Source: Kamptonema formosum PCC 6407 | Lineage (GTDB): Bacteria > Cyanobacteriota > Cyanobacteriia > Cyanobacteriales > Microcoleaceae | NCBI RefSeq assembly: GCF_000332155.1 | Contig: NZ_KB235904.1 | Location: 567,078-631,077, forward strand | Direction: 5' to 3' | Length of the DNA stretch: 64,000 nt | Part shown: one piece after another, positions 34,925-43,437 of the stretch | Numbering within the stretch: the stretch's first letter is position 1 | Layout of the letters: each line of letters starts with the position of its first letter | The notes under the pieces: model-generated | Databases searched by the model: none | Seen by the model: the letters and a program-made list of their open reading frames with translations, nothing else | Told to the model about the DNA's origin: nothing | Made by a program: the position numbers and the translations under genes

Positions 34925-37429
34925 TTGAAACGAACAAATCCCGATAAAATAAACTTTGTTGATGCCCGTGAAATCAACATCGACGGCACTGCCGAATCAT
35001 CCAAGCAGGCAAATGCCGGTACTGGTAGAGTTCGTTCTGCCGCAATGATTGGACTAGCAATTTCAGTAGGTGCTTCCAGCCTCCTGCTGCCTACAGGAGG
35101 TGACGCAGCCACAGCGGCCGACTCCGTAGCAGGGGAAGCCACCACCGAAATGCAGCCCACACCCCTGGCAATACAGCCCAACGCTCTCAATGTTGAGGAT
35201 GAAGCCGCTCATCCTGCACTCTTGAACTCAGGGGTGGTGAAGGTGAAAAAGGGGCAAACCCTTTGGGAATTGTCTCAGGACTACGAAGTTGATGCAAATA
35301 CTCTGGCAAGAACTAATGGCATTAAGTCAGATAGCTTACTGCAAGTAGGACAACAGCTAAAAATTCCATCCCTGAACGTCATCTCCTCAGATGCGAAAAC
35401 AGGCAACACCGTTGCTACGCTGCCCTCTCAAACCCGCTATGTCGATACCGAACAAGAGTTCAAATCAAATCAGACAGAGCAGTTAGGACAGCAATCAACA
35501 GAAGCGATCTCGCCTGCCCGCTCGGCAGAAATTAATGAGCTCAACCAGCCAACCAGAGAAGTTGAAATTAACCACTGGAATAAGCAGGAAAACCACTCGG
35601 CGACAAGTTATCAAACTCAGTTGAAATCTGAAGAACCTGGCAATTTATCCGAATCTGGACGGGAAAGCACTGATGGGCTAACTGAGGTGACTGGGACTCC
35701 AGAAACTACACAGGAGAGTGCAACAGCACCCCAGACTTTGCCCGCAGTCCCTACGGATAAATTTGACGCTTTTAGCTTTAGTTCTCAGACAGCGTTCCCA
35801 CCAGCCCCGGCTATTGAGTCGGCTGAGTCCCTAGTTGCACCTAACGCTACTGGGACAGTTGTGATTGAGCCTGACGGGACGGCTCTAGCACCATCATCGG
35901 TAATTTACCGAGTGCAGAAGGGGGATACCCTCGACGCGATCGCCCAAAATTATGGCATATCCGTCGTAGACCTGATTTCAGCTAACAATATTAGCGATCC
36001 GCACTACCTCAAACTCAATCAAGCCTTAAGAATTCCCCAAATCCAGTCGCACAGCTATGGGGAGCAGGCAACAGTCATATCAGGCTCTAATTCCACTAAC
36101 GCCCAGCCCGTTGCAGAAACTCCCATTCCTTTAATGCGGGCTGAGTCTTCTGCCGCCCCTAGTTCTGGCGTTGCAGCATCCGTCCCAACTGTATCGGTAA
36201 TCTCTTCGCTAACCAACGCTGAGGGTGCATCCTCCGTTTCTGTACCGACAGTGGCAAAAATTAATAGTATTCCGCTCACAGCATTTTCGACCCCAGGTGT
36301 TAGCGACCAAGGCAATAGCACTCTCAATGCTCAGCCAAAATTTACAGGTACACTCCGGCAAATCTCCGTTCCCGCTAACTCTCAAGGCGCGGTCGAAAAA
36401 TCATTTGCGCCCACAACTGAACTGACTTCCCCCGCTAGGGAGTTAGCTGTTGAGAACACAACCCCAACTCTGCCCTCCTCAGTGCCCGTTCAGCAAGCTG
36501 GCAATGAGATGGTAACGGTCGATTTGCAAACTTCCACAGCCGCAAATTCGCCCAACCCTTACGCCGATCGCTTGAGATCGGAAATCACCAGGCTCCGAGA
36601 GGAGTATCGGGCAGATAGAAACAATCAGCAGGAAGTAAAAACAATATCAACCACAGCTTTTGTTGGCAATACGCAGTTACCAACTGCGGAGGCTAACCAC
36701 TCAAATAGTATTGAACCTATCAATCCAGAGTTCAATCCTCAGCGCTACGCTCAAGCAGTACAGAACGAAATTAGCACGCCCCAGTCTCGACAGTGGGCCC
36801 AGCAGTTGCAGCGACAGCAGCAACAAGAGCGAGCCAATTCACAGCAGCGTGCAGTCGGAGTCGCCCCGGTACAGCCCTCTGCTACCTCTGGGCAGCCCCT
36901 CGTTGCCACAGCTCCTCTAGGTGCTGATGCTTACGACCCTCTGAGCAATCCTTCCTTGGGACGGATGGTTTCTCCTGAGTTACCTCCTCTTCCCGGAGCC
37001 GATACCTATCTACCGGCAGGCTCTATGCCCTCTAAGGGCTTTATTTGGCCGGCTAAGGGAGTTCTTTCCTCTGGCTATGGCTGGCGCTGGGGACGGATGC
37101 ACAAGGGCATTGACATCGCAGGTGACATTGGGACACCAATTGTGGCTGCCGATGCTGGTGTTGTGACTTATGCAAGTTGGAATGACGGGGGTTATGGCTA
37201 CCTGGTGGAAGTTACCCACGCCAACGGTACTGTCACTCTTTACGCCCACAACAACCGAATTTTGGTGCAAGAAGGTCAGCGTGTGGCTCAAGGTCAGCAA
37301 ATTTCGGAAATGGGTAGCACTGGCTTCAGTACCGGCCCTCACTTGCACTTTGAAATTCATACTTCTGCACAAGGGGCTGTCAATCCAATGGCATTTCTAC
37401 CAGATGACTCTAGGACTGCTTCTCAATAG
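34925..37429 (+). CDS. LysM and M23 peptidase domain cell-wall hydrolase
   Basis: An 834-residue envelope protein beginning at TTG. A hydrophobic segment (about 37-56, SAAMIGLAISVGASSLLLP) follows a 36-residue polar N terminus and should export or anchor it. Two LysM domains bind peptidoglycan (about 104-150, VKKGQTLWELSQDY; about 326-372, VQKGDTLDAIAQNYG). After a long Ser/Thr/Gln-rich linker comes an M23 metallopeptidase (about 715-825): HKGIDIA gives the H..D zinc ligands, YAHN and GPHLHFEI the rest, so all ligands are present. This layout is like NlpD/EnvC-type activators, but with an intact zinc site it is probably an active DD-endopeptidase. Confidence 0.93.
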   Translation: MKRTNPDKINFVDAREINIDGTAESSKQANAGTGRVRSAAMIGLAISVGASSLLLPTGGDAATAADSVAGEATTEMQPTPLAIQPNALNVEDEAAHPALLNSGVVKVKKGQTLWELSQDYEVDANTLARTNGIKSDSLLQVGQQLKIPSLNVISSDAKTGNTVATLPSQTRYVDTEQEFKSNQTEQLGQQSTEAISPARSAEINELNQPTREVEINHWNKQENHSATSYQTQLKSEEPGNLSESGRESTDGLTEVTGTPETTQESATAPQTLPAVPTDKFDAFSFSSQTAFPPAPAIESAESLVAPNATGTVVIEPDGTALAPSSVIYRVQKGDTLDAIAQNYGISVVDLISANNISDPHYLKLNQALRIPQIQSHSYGEQATVISGSNSTNAQPVAETPIPLMRAESSAAPSSGVAASVPTVSVISSLTNAEGASSVSVPTVAKINSIPLTAFSTPGVSDQGNSTLNAQPKFTGTLRQISVPANSQGAVEKSFAPTTELTSPARELAVENTTPTLPSSVPVQQAGNEMVTVDLQTSTAANSPNPYADRLRSEITRLREEYRADRNNQQEVKTISTTAFVGNTQLPTAEANHSNSIEPINPEFNPQRYAQAVQNEISTPQSRQWAQQLQRQQQQERANSQQRAVGVAPVQPSATSGQPLVATAPLGADAYDPLSNPSLGRMVSPELPPLPGADTYLPAGSMPSKGFIWPAKGVLSSGYGWRWGRMHKGIDIAGDIGTPIVAADAGVVTYASWNDGGYGYLVEVTHANGTVTLYAHNNRILVQEGQRVAQGQQISEMGSTGFSTGPHLHFEIHTSAQGAVNPMAFLPDDSRTASQ

Positions 37430-37469
37430 GGATTTCCCTTGAGTTGTAGGGACACTGTTTACCTGCAAC

Positions 37470-37493
37470 GGGGGCGATGGGATGCCCCCTTTG
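37470..37493 (+). terminator. Probable terminator after the M23 gene
   Basis: GGGGGC (37470-37475), an eight-base loop, GCCCCC (37484-37489), then 'tttgctt'. It is 41 bp past the stop. The stem is GC-rich but the T-run is short. Confidence 0.5.
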
Positions 37494-37642
37494 CTTGCTA
37501 TGTATGTCCTCACGGTATTGGCTGGCAGTTTCCCTATTATCAAAACCAATAACTCGGAGTTGAAAGTTTTGTTTTTTTTATCAATTTGGTCTAGCTATTG
37601 TTGGCGACCTTGTGCTAAGATAAAAAATCGTGAAACCAACTT

Positions 37643-37714
37643 GGCTCAGTAGCTCAGTGGCAGAGCTAGGGACTCATAAGCCCTCGGTCGCAGGTTCAAA
37701 TCCCGCCTGAGCCA
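37643..37714 (+). tRNA. tRNA-Met (CAU), elongator type
   Basis: A 72-nt cloverleaf: acceptor GGCTCAG/CTGAGCC, D stem GCTC/GAGC, anticodon loop CTCATAA with CAU at 37675-37677, T loop TTCAAAT, discriminator A; no encoded CCA. G1-C72 pairing argues against an initiator tRNA. Two mismatches are seen: A.G closing the anticodon loop and A.C in the T stem (GCAGG against CCCGC). A lysidine-modified tRNA-Ile2 cannot be fully excluded. Confidence 0.92.
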
Positions 37715-37728
37715 TATTTAATAAAGTA

Positions 37729-37761
37729 AAAAACGCGCTGACTCTGTTCGAGCGCGTTTTT
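37729..37761 (+). terminator. Rho-independent terminator after tRNA-Met
   Basis: AAAAACGCGCT (37729-37739) pairs perfectly with AGCGCGTTTTT (37751-37761) around an 11-base loop, 15 bp past the tRNA. Confidence 0.85.
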
Positions 37762-37897
37762 CGATCGCGGAGTGTAGTTGTAGTCGTTATGAGTATGGTA
37801 TATTTGTAACAGTTCGTAAAATTAGTATCTGCCTGGACAGACTTGCTCAAGGGCGACCTTGGGACTAAGCCTACAGCAATTCAAGGAGAATAAATTC

Positions 37898-38509
37898 ATG
37901 GCCGTTAAAACAGAAACCGAAACCCTCCGGGTTGGTCTACCTGCACCCGACTTCACAGCCACAGCCGTAGTGGATCAGGAATTCAAGACGGTTAAACTGT
38001 CTGACTATAAAGGCAAAAAGTATGTAGTCTTGTTTTTCTACCCCTTGGACTTCACTTTTGTTTGCCCGACAGAGATTATCGCTTTTAGCGATCGCCACGA
38101 AGAGTTCAAGAAACTCGATACTGAAATTCTGGGCGTATCCGTTGACAGCGAATTTTCTCACCTGGCCTGGATACAGAGCGATCGCAAATCCGGCGGCGTT
38201 GGCGACCTCAACTATCCCTTAGTTGCTGATATCAAAAAAACAATTAGCGCCGATTATAACGTCCTCGATCCAGAAGCAGGAATCGCTCTGAGAGGTCTGT
38301 TCATCATCGACAAAGAAGGTATTATCCAGCACTCAACGATTAATAACCTCGCCTTTGGTCGCAATGTAGATGAAACGCTCCGTACCCTGCAAGCCATTCA
38401 GCACGTCCAGTCTCACCCTGATGAAGTTTGCCCCGCTGGTTGGCAGCCTGGAGAAAAGACAATGAATCCAGATCCCGTGAAGTCTAAAGTATACTTTGCG
38501 GCGGTATAA
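37898..38509 (+). CDS. 2-Cys peroxiredoxin
   Basis: A 203-residue thiol peroxidase reducing H2O2 and organic peroxides with thioredoxin. Peroxidatic C56 in [10 protein letters not shown], resolving C178 in DEVCPAGW, and the sensitivity-linked GGVGDL (99-104) with a C-terminal extension are present; the terminal helix lacks a strict YF motif (KVYFAAV retains YF). The ATG at 37898 has 'aaggag' nine bases upstream; a frame open to a TTG at 37859 is not needed. Close to the typical 2-Cys (BAS1/Tsa) form of cyanobacteria. Confidence 0.95.
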   Translation: MAVKTETETLRVGLPAPDFTATAVVDQEFKTVKLSDYKGKKYVVLFFYPLDFTFVCPTEIIAFSDRHEEFKKLDTEILGVSVDSEFSHLAWIQSDRKSGGVGDLNYPLVADIKKTISADYNVLDPEAGIALRGLFIIDKEGIIQHSTINNLAFGRNVDETLRTLQAIQHVQSHPDEVCPAGWQPGEKTMNPDPVKSKVYFAAV

Positions 38510-38518
38510 TCCAAGTTG

Positions 38519-38560
38519 TTGACAGTTAACAGTTAACTGTTAACTGTTAACTGTTAACAA
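38519..38560. repeat. GTTAACT tandem repeat
   Basis: Heptads 'cagttaa/ctgttaa' repeated five to six times between the two peroxiredoxin genes, followed by an 'agttagtaatt' doublet. Confidence 0.85.
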
Positions 38561-38598
38561 CTACCAGTTAGTTAGTAATTAGTTAGTAATTAGAAATT

Positions 38599-39153
38599 AT
38601 GCTGACTTCCACAGACTTTAGGGGCTTGTTAAATCAGCGCTTTTTTCAAAACTTTTTTCCCGTTCCCGCTACAAACGAGCTTAAAGTGGGAGAAATAACT
38701 CCAGACTTTGAACTACCAGATATTACCAACGGTAAACTGGTGCGTTTATCAAATTACCGGGGCGATCGCCCAGTTGTACTCGCATTTACCCGCATCTTCA
38801 CGGAAAAGCAATATTGCCCGTTTTGCTTCCCCCACATTAAAGCACTTAATGAAAACTACGAGCAGTTTGCCGAGCGGGATGTAGAACTATTGATGATTAC
38901 CAGTACCGATGACCGGCAAAGTCAAATCGTGGTTACAGATTTAGGTTTAAAAATACCCTTGCTGTGCGATCCTACTTGTCGAGTATTTCGAGCATATCAA
39001 GTCGGTCAAGCTTTGGGGGCTCCTTTGCCAGGGCAGTTTGTTTTAGATAAACAAGGAATACTTCAGTTTAAACATTTGTTTTCTTTCTTGGATCATAATG
39101 CTAGTTCAGAGAGTTTACTTGCAGCGGTAGATCGGCTGAGAACTACAGAATAA
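38599..39153 (+). CDS. Thioredoxin-fold peroxiredoxin-like protein (CPFC)
   Basis: The 184-residue product belongs to the AhpC/TSA superfamily: ELKVGEITPDFELPDITNGKLVRLSNYRGDRPVVLAFTRIF, then a CPFC motif (C73, C76) in place of the TxxC of classic peroxiredoxins, and PLLCDPTCRVFRAYQV. The CxxC pair suggests a disulfide oxidoreductase or an atypical PrxQ-like/AhpC-TSA-2 type peroxidase. It is cytosolic (no signal peptide) and lies 89 bp after the 2-Cys peroxiredoxin on the same strand, so co-regulation by oxidative stress is plausible. Confidence 0.88.
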   Translation: MLTSTDFRGLLNQRFFQNFFPVPATNELKVGEITPDFELPDITNGKLVRLSNYRGDRPVVLAFTRIFTEKQYCPFCFPHIKALNENYEQFAERDVELLMITSTDDRQSQIVVTDLGLKIPLLCDPTCRVFRAYQVGQALGAPLPGQFVLDKQGILQFKHLFSFLDHNASSESLLAAVDRLRTTE

Positions 39154-39233
39154 GCAGTTTATTTGCCAAATGGGGATGCTCCCTAGCAGTCAGCCGAAAC
39201 CAACTTGTAGCTGACTGCCAAATCTTAATAGTT

Positions 39234-40082
39234 TTAGTTTTCCGCCACAGCCTTATTTACGGCTTCAATATCCAATTCTAAGGCTTGAGCAATCTGTTCC
39301 ACATTCAACCCAAGTGCTAATAAGCGAGGAACTGATTCAAGTTTACCTTCGAGCTTACCTTCGAGCTTACCTTCGAGTTTACCTTCGAGTTTACCTTCCT
39401 CTTTAGCTTCAGCCCTAACTTCCTGAAAATACCTTGTCTGTTTTAACTCCTGTAATCCAAACATGGCTTCTATCTCCTGGCGACTAAACTGCGGTAATTT
39501 ATAGACCATTATTGTCTCTATCAATCCTACAACTTTTTGCTTGAGAGCGGCATCAGAAATCTCTTGCCGTGCTTTGCCGATTAATTCCCTAGCTTGCTCA
39601 ACAGCATTTTCTTCATTCTGCACCACTAATTTCACCATTCCCAATTCTAGAGATAGGTTACTTGGTTCCCCTAACTCATCTAAATACACTCGCTGCAAAA
39701 GGGGAGAAAAACCTACACTTTCATGGGTAAAAAATCGCTGATACGGCCTTGGGATGCCGGGATCGAAACTGCGGCTTGCAAATATCGCTACAGCACGCCA
39801 ATCTTGAACAGGTTGATATTGACCTAAGTAAACGAAGATTTCCGTAAAAAATCGCCAGTAAAAATCATCTTTTTTCTGGAATTGTACTTCCACAAAATAA
39901 ATCAGTGAGTCTATGTCGCCTTCTGGAGGTAAGAATACTCCATCAAAGCGGCGGGCCAATTCTTTGATTTCCTGGGAAGTAAACTGGTAGCCTTCAGCTA
40001 GTGACGCAGGTTCACCAATAAGTTCAAATAATACACTGGGTAAGGTTTGAAAAAGTTGATAAAAGATGGTGTCAGTTCTCAT
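39234..40082 (-). CDS. Rpn/DUF2887 family putative nuclease with KLEG repeats
   Basis: A 282-residue protein of the PD-(D/E)XK-like Rpn/DUF2887 group common in cyanobacteria: TDTIFYQLFQTLPSVLFELIG, RRFDGVFLPP, IYFVEVQFQKKDDFYWRFFTE (the EVQ-type active site), YLGQYQP. The family is linked to recombination-promoting nucleases; activity here is untested. Near residues 232-251 it has five tandem KLEG tetrapeptides encoded by a 12-bp direct repeat. The C-terminal LLALGLNVEQIAQALELDIEAVNKAV is a short helical hairpin usual in this family. It ends 15 bp downstream of murG on the same strand order (murG first). Confidence 0.85.
   Translation of the reverse strand: MRTDTIFYQLFQTLPSVLFELIGEPASLAEGYQFTSQEIKELARRFDGVFLPPEGDIDSLIYFVEVQFQKKDDFYWRFFTEIFVYLGQYQPVQDWRAVAIFASRSFDPGIPRPYQRFFTHESVGFSPLLQRVYLDELGEPSNLSLELGMVKLVVQNEENAVEQARELIGKARQEISDAALKQKVVGLIETIMVYKLPQFSRQEIEAMFGLQELKQTRYFQEVRAEAKEEGKLEGKLEGKLEGKLEGKLESVPRLLALGLNVEQIAQALELDIEAVNKAVAEN
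39342..39402. repeat. 12-bp coding tandem repeat (KLEG)
   Basis: Five units of 'ttaccttcgag(c/t)' on the plus strand code for KLEG on the minus strand. Slippage here would change length in steps of four residues and keep frame. Confidence 0.85.
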
Positions 40083-40096
40083 AGAATTATTCCTCC

Positions 40097-41161
40097 CTAC
40101 CGATTTAATAATTCGCGCACTAAGTTTGCCAAACGAGTTGCACTATCATTAACTGCCAACTTATAAACGGCAGCCGACATTTTTGCCAAGTGTTCGGAAT
40201 CTGCTAATAAATTCAACACTTTAGTTTCTAAAACTTCTGCATTTAATTCACTTTGCCGGAAAGATAAGGCTGCGCCAATTTTGGTAAAAACTGCGGCATT
40301 AAAACTTTGATGATCTTCCGCTGCATAGGGATAAGGAATCAAAATTGCAGGCGTTCCTGTGACGGCTAATTCTGTTAGCGCACTCGCACCAGAACGACTA
40401 ATTGCTAAATTTGCGCGTTGCAATAGTCCACCCATATTGTTATAAAATGGCAGGGAAAAATATTGAGGATGTTTGAGAGTATCAGCATCCGGGTCATTAT
40501 TTCCTGTTAAGTGTACAATCGTTGCACCTGCATTAAACCAAGCAGGAGCGCATTGTCTAACTAATTGATTAATTCCTACTGCACCTTGGGAGCCGCCCAT
40601 TGCTACAATTAGGGGAACATTCTCAGCAATTGGCAAGTCCAAGGGTTGAGGTGTAAGAAATTGCGATCGCACTGGCGTACCCGCATAAACCGTCTTAGCG
40701 CGAGGCAAATACTGCGCCGCCGCCTCAAAACCGATCGCAACTTTAGTACACCAAGGGCCAAACCAGCGCGTTACTTTCCCTGGCAAAGCATTAGACTCGT
40801 GGAGGATAACAGGCAAACCGAGCGATCGCGCCGCTAAAATCGCGGGTGCTGCAATATAGCCGCCAGTGGTGAAAACGCCCTGAAAATTGCCCTGTTTTAG
40901 CAGATTCCGCACTTCAAGGATGGAACTGGCGAGCCGACCCAGAATTCGCGCTGTACCCAGCCCAAATCGCCCCTGGAAGCCTTCTACGGGGATAGTATGG
41001 AGGGGGTAGAGAGGTGGGATTAATTCGGTTTCCATGCGATCGGGGACTCCCAGCCATTCTATTTGATAGTCGCTCAATTGCTCGGCGGTGGCGATCGCAG
41101 GAAATAAATGTCCTCCAGTACCGCTAGCTGCAATCAGTAATCGAATCTGCGTATTTGTCAA
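40097..41161 (-). CDS. murG: UDP-GlcNAc:undecaprenyl-PP-MurNAc-pentapeptide GlcNAc transferase
   Basis: Makes lipid II from lipid I at the inner face of the membrane. The 354-residue GT-B protein shows the glycine loop GTGGHLFPA (14-22), GVFTTGGYIAAPAILAA, HESNALPGKVTRWF, MGGSQGAVGINQLV and RSGASALTELAVTGTPAILIPYP. Length is typical. No other mur/fts genes adjoin it, as is usual in cyanobacteria. Confidence 0.96.
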   Translation of the reverse strand: MTNTQIRLLIAASGTGGHLFPAIATAEQLSDYQIEWLGVPDRMETELIPPLYPLHTIPVEGFQGRFGLGTARILGRLASSILEVRNLLKQGNFQGVFTTGGYIAAPAILAARSLGLPVILHESNALPGKVTRWFGPWCTKVAIGFEAAAQYLPRAKTVYAGTPVRSQFLTPQPLDLPIAENVPLIVAMGGSQGAVGINQLVRQCAPAWFNAGATIVHLTGNNDPDADTLKHPQYFSLPFYNNMGGLLQRANLAISRSGASALTELAVTGTPAILIPYPYAAEDHQSFNAAVFTKIGAALSFRQSELNAEVLETKVLNLLADSEHLAKMSAAVYKLAVNDSATRLANLVRELLNR

Positions 41162-41337
41162 GACGTTTTTTCTCCTAGAAGCTCAATAGATCGATCGATT
41201 TTATATGGGAAATTTGAAATTTTAGATTATCATGCTGATAGTTAGTTCCTCCACCCACATCCTACAATCTCAAAGCAGTCAGAAGAGGTGAATTCCCTCG
41301 CTGACTCTATCCTGGCAAATCACCAAAATATCATCAA

Positions 41338-42237
41338 ATGCGTAATCCTTTGAATTCCCTGCCAAATATTTCTAAATATTTTCCCGATCGCTTCTCAGTA
41401 AAAGATGCGATCGCCTCTCCCTTAGTCGGCCTGTCATCGATCGCCCCTCTATTTCTAAGTTTAACAATTGGTGGGATTGGCTTACTAAATCCCTCCCCTG
41501 TCAAGGCTCAAGGTACCCTCGCCGATCGCGCTACCATCATTGCTCAAACCCCTACAAACGCACCCGCTGAATTGACAAAACTCCTGAGTGAAATTGATGC
41601 CGCAGCGAACAGCCAAAATGTTAAAGCCTTGATGAATTTTTACAGTCAAAATTTTACAAATTCTGATGGCTTAAACCGCCAGAGTATGGAGAAAGCTATC
41701 AAGCAATTCTGGCAGGGTTATTCTATATTGAAATACAGTACCGAGCTTAAATCTTGGAAAGCGGAAGGGAACGCATTTATTGCTGAAACTGAGACTACGA
41801 TTACAGGTACTCAGAAGAAAGAAAATAGAGAGATAAAACTTAAATCTACTATCCGTTCTCAGCAGCGCTTTGAAGGGAATAGAATTGTTAAACAAGAGAT
41901 TTTAGCAGAGAGAAATCAGCTAACTTCTGGTGAAAATCCACCTACAATTCAGATGAATTTACCAGAGCAAGTCAATGTTGGTCAAGAATATAATTTTGAT
42001 GCCATTGTGCAAGAACCTCTCGGCAATGATATCTTAATTGGCACAGCTTTGGAAGAACCAATTTCAGAAAAAACATTTTTTAGTACCAGTCCAGTAGAAC
42101 TAGAATTACTAGCTTCTGGAGGAGTATTTAAGGTAGGAAAAGCACCAGAAACCCCAGAAAATCGCTGGATTTCAGCAATATTGATGCGGCAAGGCGGCAT
42201 TACCGTAATTACTCAGCGCCTCCGAGTTGTAAAGTAA
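41338..42237 (+). CDS. Exported protein with NTF2-like domain
   Basis: A 299-residue protein with an N-terminal hydrophobic export segment (about 33-55, PLFLSLTIGGIGLLNPSPVKAQG, probable cleavage after VKA) and an NTF2/SnoaL-like region (about 75-200: LLSEIDAAANSQNVKALMNFYSQNFTNSDGLNRQSMEKAIKQFW). A C-terminal beta domain follows (about 205-299, NLPEQVNVGQEYNFDAIVQEPLGNDILIGTALEEP). The first domain usually binds a small ligand or is structural; no catalytic pair is clear. Function unknown. Confidence 0.78.
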   Translation: MRNPLNSLPNISKYFPDRFSVKDAIASPLVGLSSIAPLFLSLTIGGIGLLNPSPVKAQGTLADRATIIAQTPTNAPAELTKLLSEIDAAANSQNVKALMNFYSQNFTNSDGLNRQSMEKAIKQFWQGYSILKYSTELKSWKAEGNAFIAETETTITGTQKKENREIKLKSTIRSQQRFEGNRIVKQEILAERNQLTSGENPPTIQMNLPEQVNVGQEYNFDAIVQEPLGNDILIGTALEEPISEKTFFSTSPVELELLASGGVFKVGKAPETPENRWISAILMRQGGITVITQRLRVVK

Positions 42238-42322
42238 TAAAATTCTGTGGCAGTAAGGATTTTAGCTGGAAAATCCTTACTGCAAATCAGAGATTTACTG
42301 AGAACAAATAGTAAGTAAAAAA

Positions 42323-43099
42323 ATGAGTTCAGTTCAAGATAAAATTGTTTTAATTACGGGTGCTAGCAGCGGTATTGGTGCAGCTTGTGCTCGAATTTTT
42401 GCTAGAGGAGGTGCTAAACTAATATTAGCTGCTCGCCGCCTTGAACGGTTGAAGAATATGGCTGCGGAACTAACTAAAGAGTTTGAAACAGAGATTTATT
42501 TTCTACAGTTAGATGTGCGCGATCGCGCTCAAGTTGAATCGGCTTTTACCAAATTACCTGATGCCTGGGCAAAAGTTGATATTCTAATTAATAATGCTGG
42601 CTTAAGTCGTGGTTTAGATAAACTTTACGAGGGCGATTTCCAAGATTGGGAGGAAATGATAGATACCAACGTCAAGGGATTGCTTTATGTCACTCGTTAT
42701 ATTGTACCTGGGATGGTGAGTAGAGGTCGCGGTCACGTAATAAATATTGGCTCAATTGCCGGTCATCAAACCTATCCAGGTGGTAATGTTTATTGTGCCT
42801 CAAAAGCAGCAGTTAAAGCAATTTCCGAAGGTTTAAAACAAGACCTTTTGGGTACGCCAATTAGAGTGAGTTCGGTAGACCCAGGTTTAGTGGAAACAGA
42901 ATTTAGTCAAATACGGTTTCATGGCGATGGGGAGAGGGCAAAAAATGTTTACCAAGGATTAACACCTTTGACACCTGATGACGTGGCGGATGTGGTGTAT
43001 TTTTGTGCGACGAGATCGCCTCACGTTAATATTAGTGAAGTCCTCTTAGTGCCCACAGATCAAGCTACTGCAACTCTAGTTCACCGCAGAGTTGAATAG
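42323..43099 (+). CDS. Short-chain dehydrogenase/reductase (YdfG-like)
   Basis: A 258-residue classical SDR. Cofactor site TGASSGIG (12-19) with basic residues after strand 2 (AARRLERL), pointing to NADP(H); NNAG (90-93); catalytic S144, Y157 and K161 in YCASK. The sequence order and PGLVETEFSQIRFHGD resemble YdfG/serine or 3-hydroxy-acid dehydrogenases. The substrate is not predictable. It follows the NTF2-like gene by 86 bp on the same strand. Confidence 0.92.
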   Translation: MSSVQDKIVLITGASSGIGAACARIFARGGAKLILAARRLERLKNMAAELTKEFETEIYFLQLDVRDRAQVESAFTKLPDAWAKVDILINNAGLSRGLDKLYEGDFQDWEEMIDTNVKGLLYVTRYIVPGMVSRGRGHVINIGSIAGHQTYPGGNVYCASKAAVKAISEGLKQDLLGTPIRVSSVDPGLVETEFSQIRFHGDGERAKNVYQGLTPLTPDDVADVVYFCATRSPHVNISEVLLVPTDQATATLVHRRVE

Positions 43100-43215
43100 A
43101 ATAATTTTGTAAAAATAAAGACTTCCCCAACCTAGACCTAATTTGTTTCCAATTTTTCCGGATCTCTTTTATTTTCATTGGAAAGTAAGTTGGTAGATGC
43201 ACCCTGATTGATCGC

Positions 43216-43243
43216 CCCCGGCCAAATTTGGCTGGGGTTTTTT
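43216..43243 (+). terminator. Rho-independent terminator after the SDR gene
   Basis: CCCCGGCCAAATTTGGCTGGGG folds on itself (one G.T pair) and is followed by TTTTTT. Confidence 0.88.
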
Positions 43244-43340
43244 ATAGGAAGAAGGGGCTAGGGACTAGGGAAGATAGGGGCTAGGGGCTAGGGGCTAGGG
43301 ACTAGGGGAAGAAGGGGAAGAAGGGAAAGAAGGGAAAGAA

Positions 43341-43403
43341 GGGAATAGAATCAGCGAGTTTGGTGGAACTCAGAACGCCTTAATTGCCAAGAAGGTTGCT
43401 ATA
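43341..43403. repeat. 63-bp dispersed repeat, copy 2
   Basis: Matches 6671-6733 with only a few substitutions and, as there, follows directly on CTAGGGG-type heptads. Confidence 0.8.
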
Positions 43404-43437
43404 ACAGTTAACAGTTAACAGTTAACAATCCCAAAAA

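Larger units (their letters stand above)
43100..43437. other. 338-bp spacer: terminator and repeats
   Basis: Holds the SDR terminator, CTAGGGG and GGGAAGAA heptads (43248-43340), the second copy of the 63-bp repeat (43341-43403) and GTTAACA heptads (43402-43425). No gene is seen. Confidence 0.7.
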
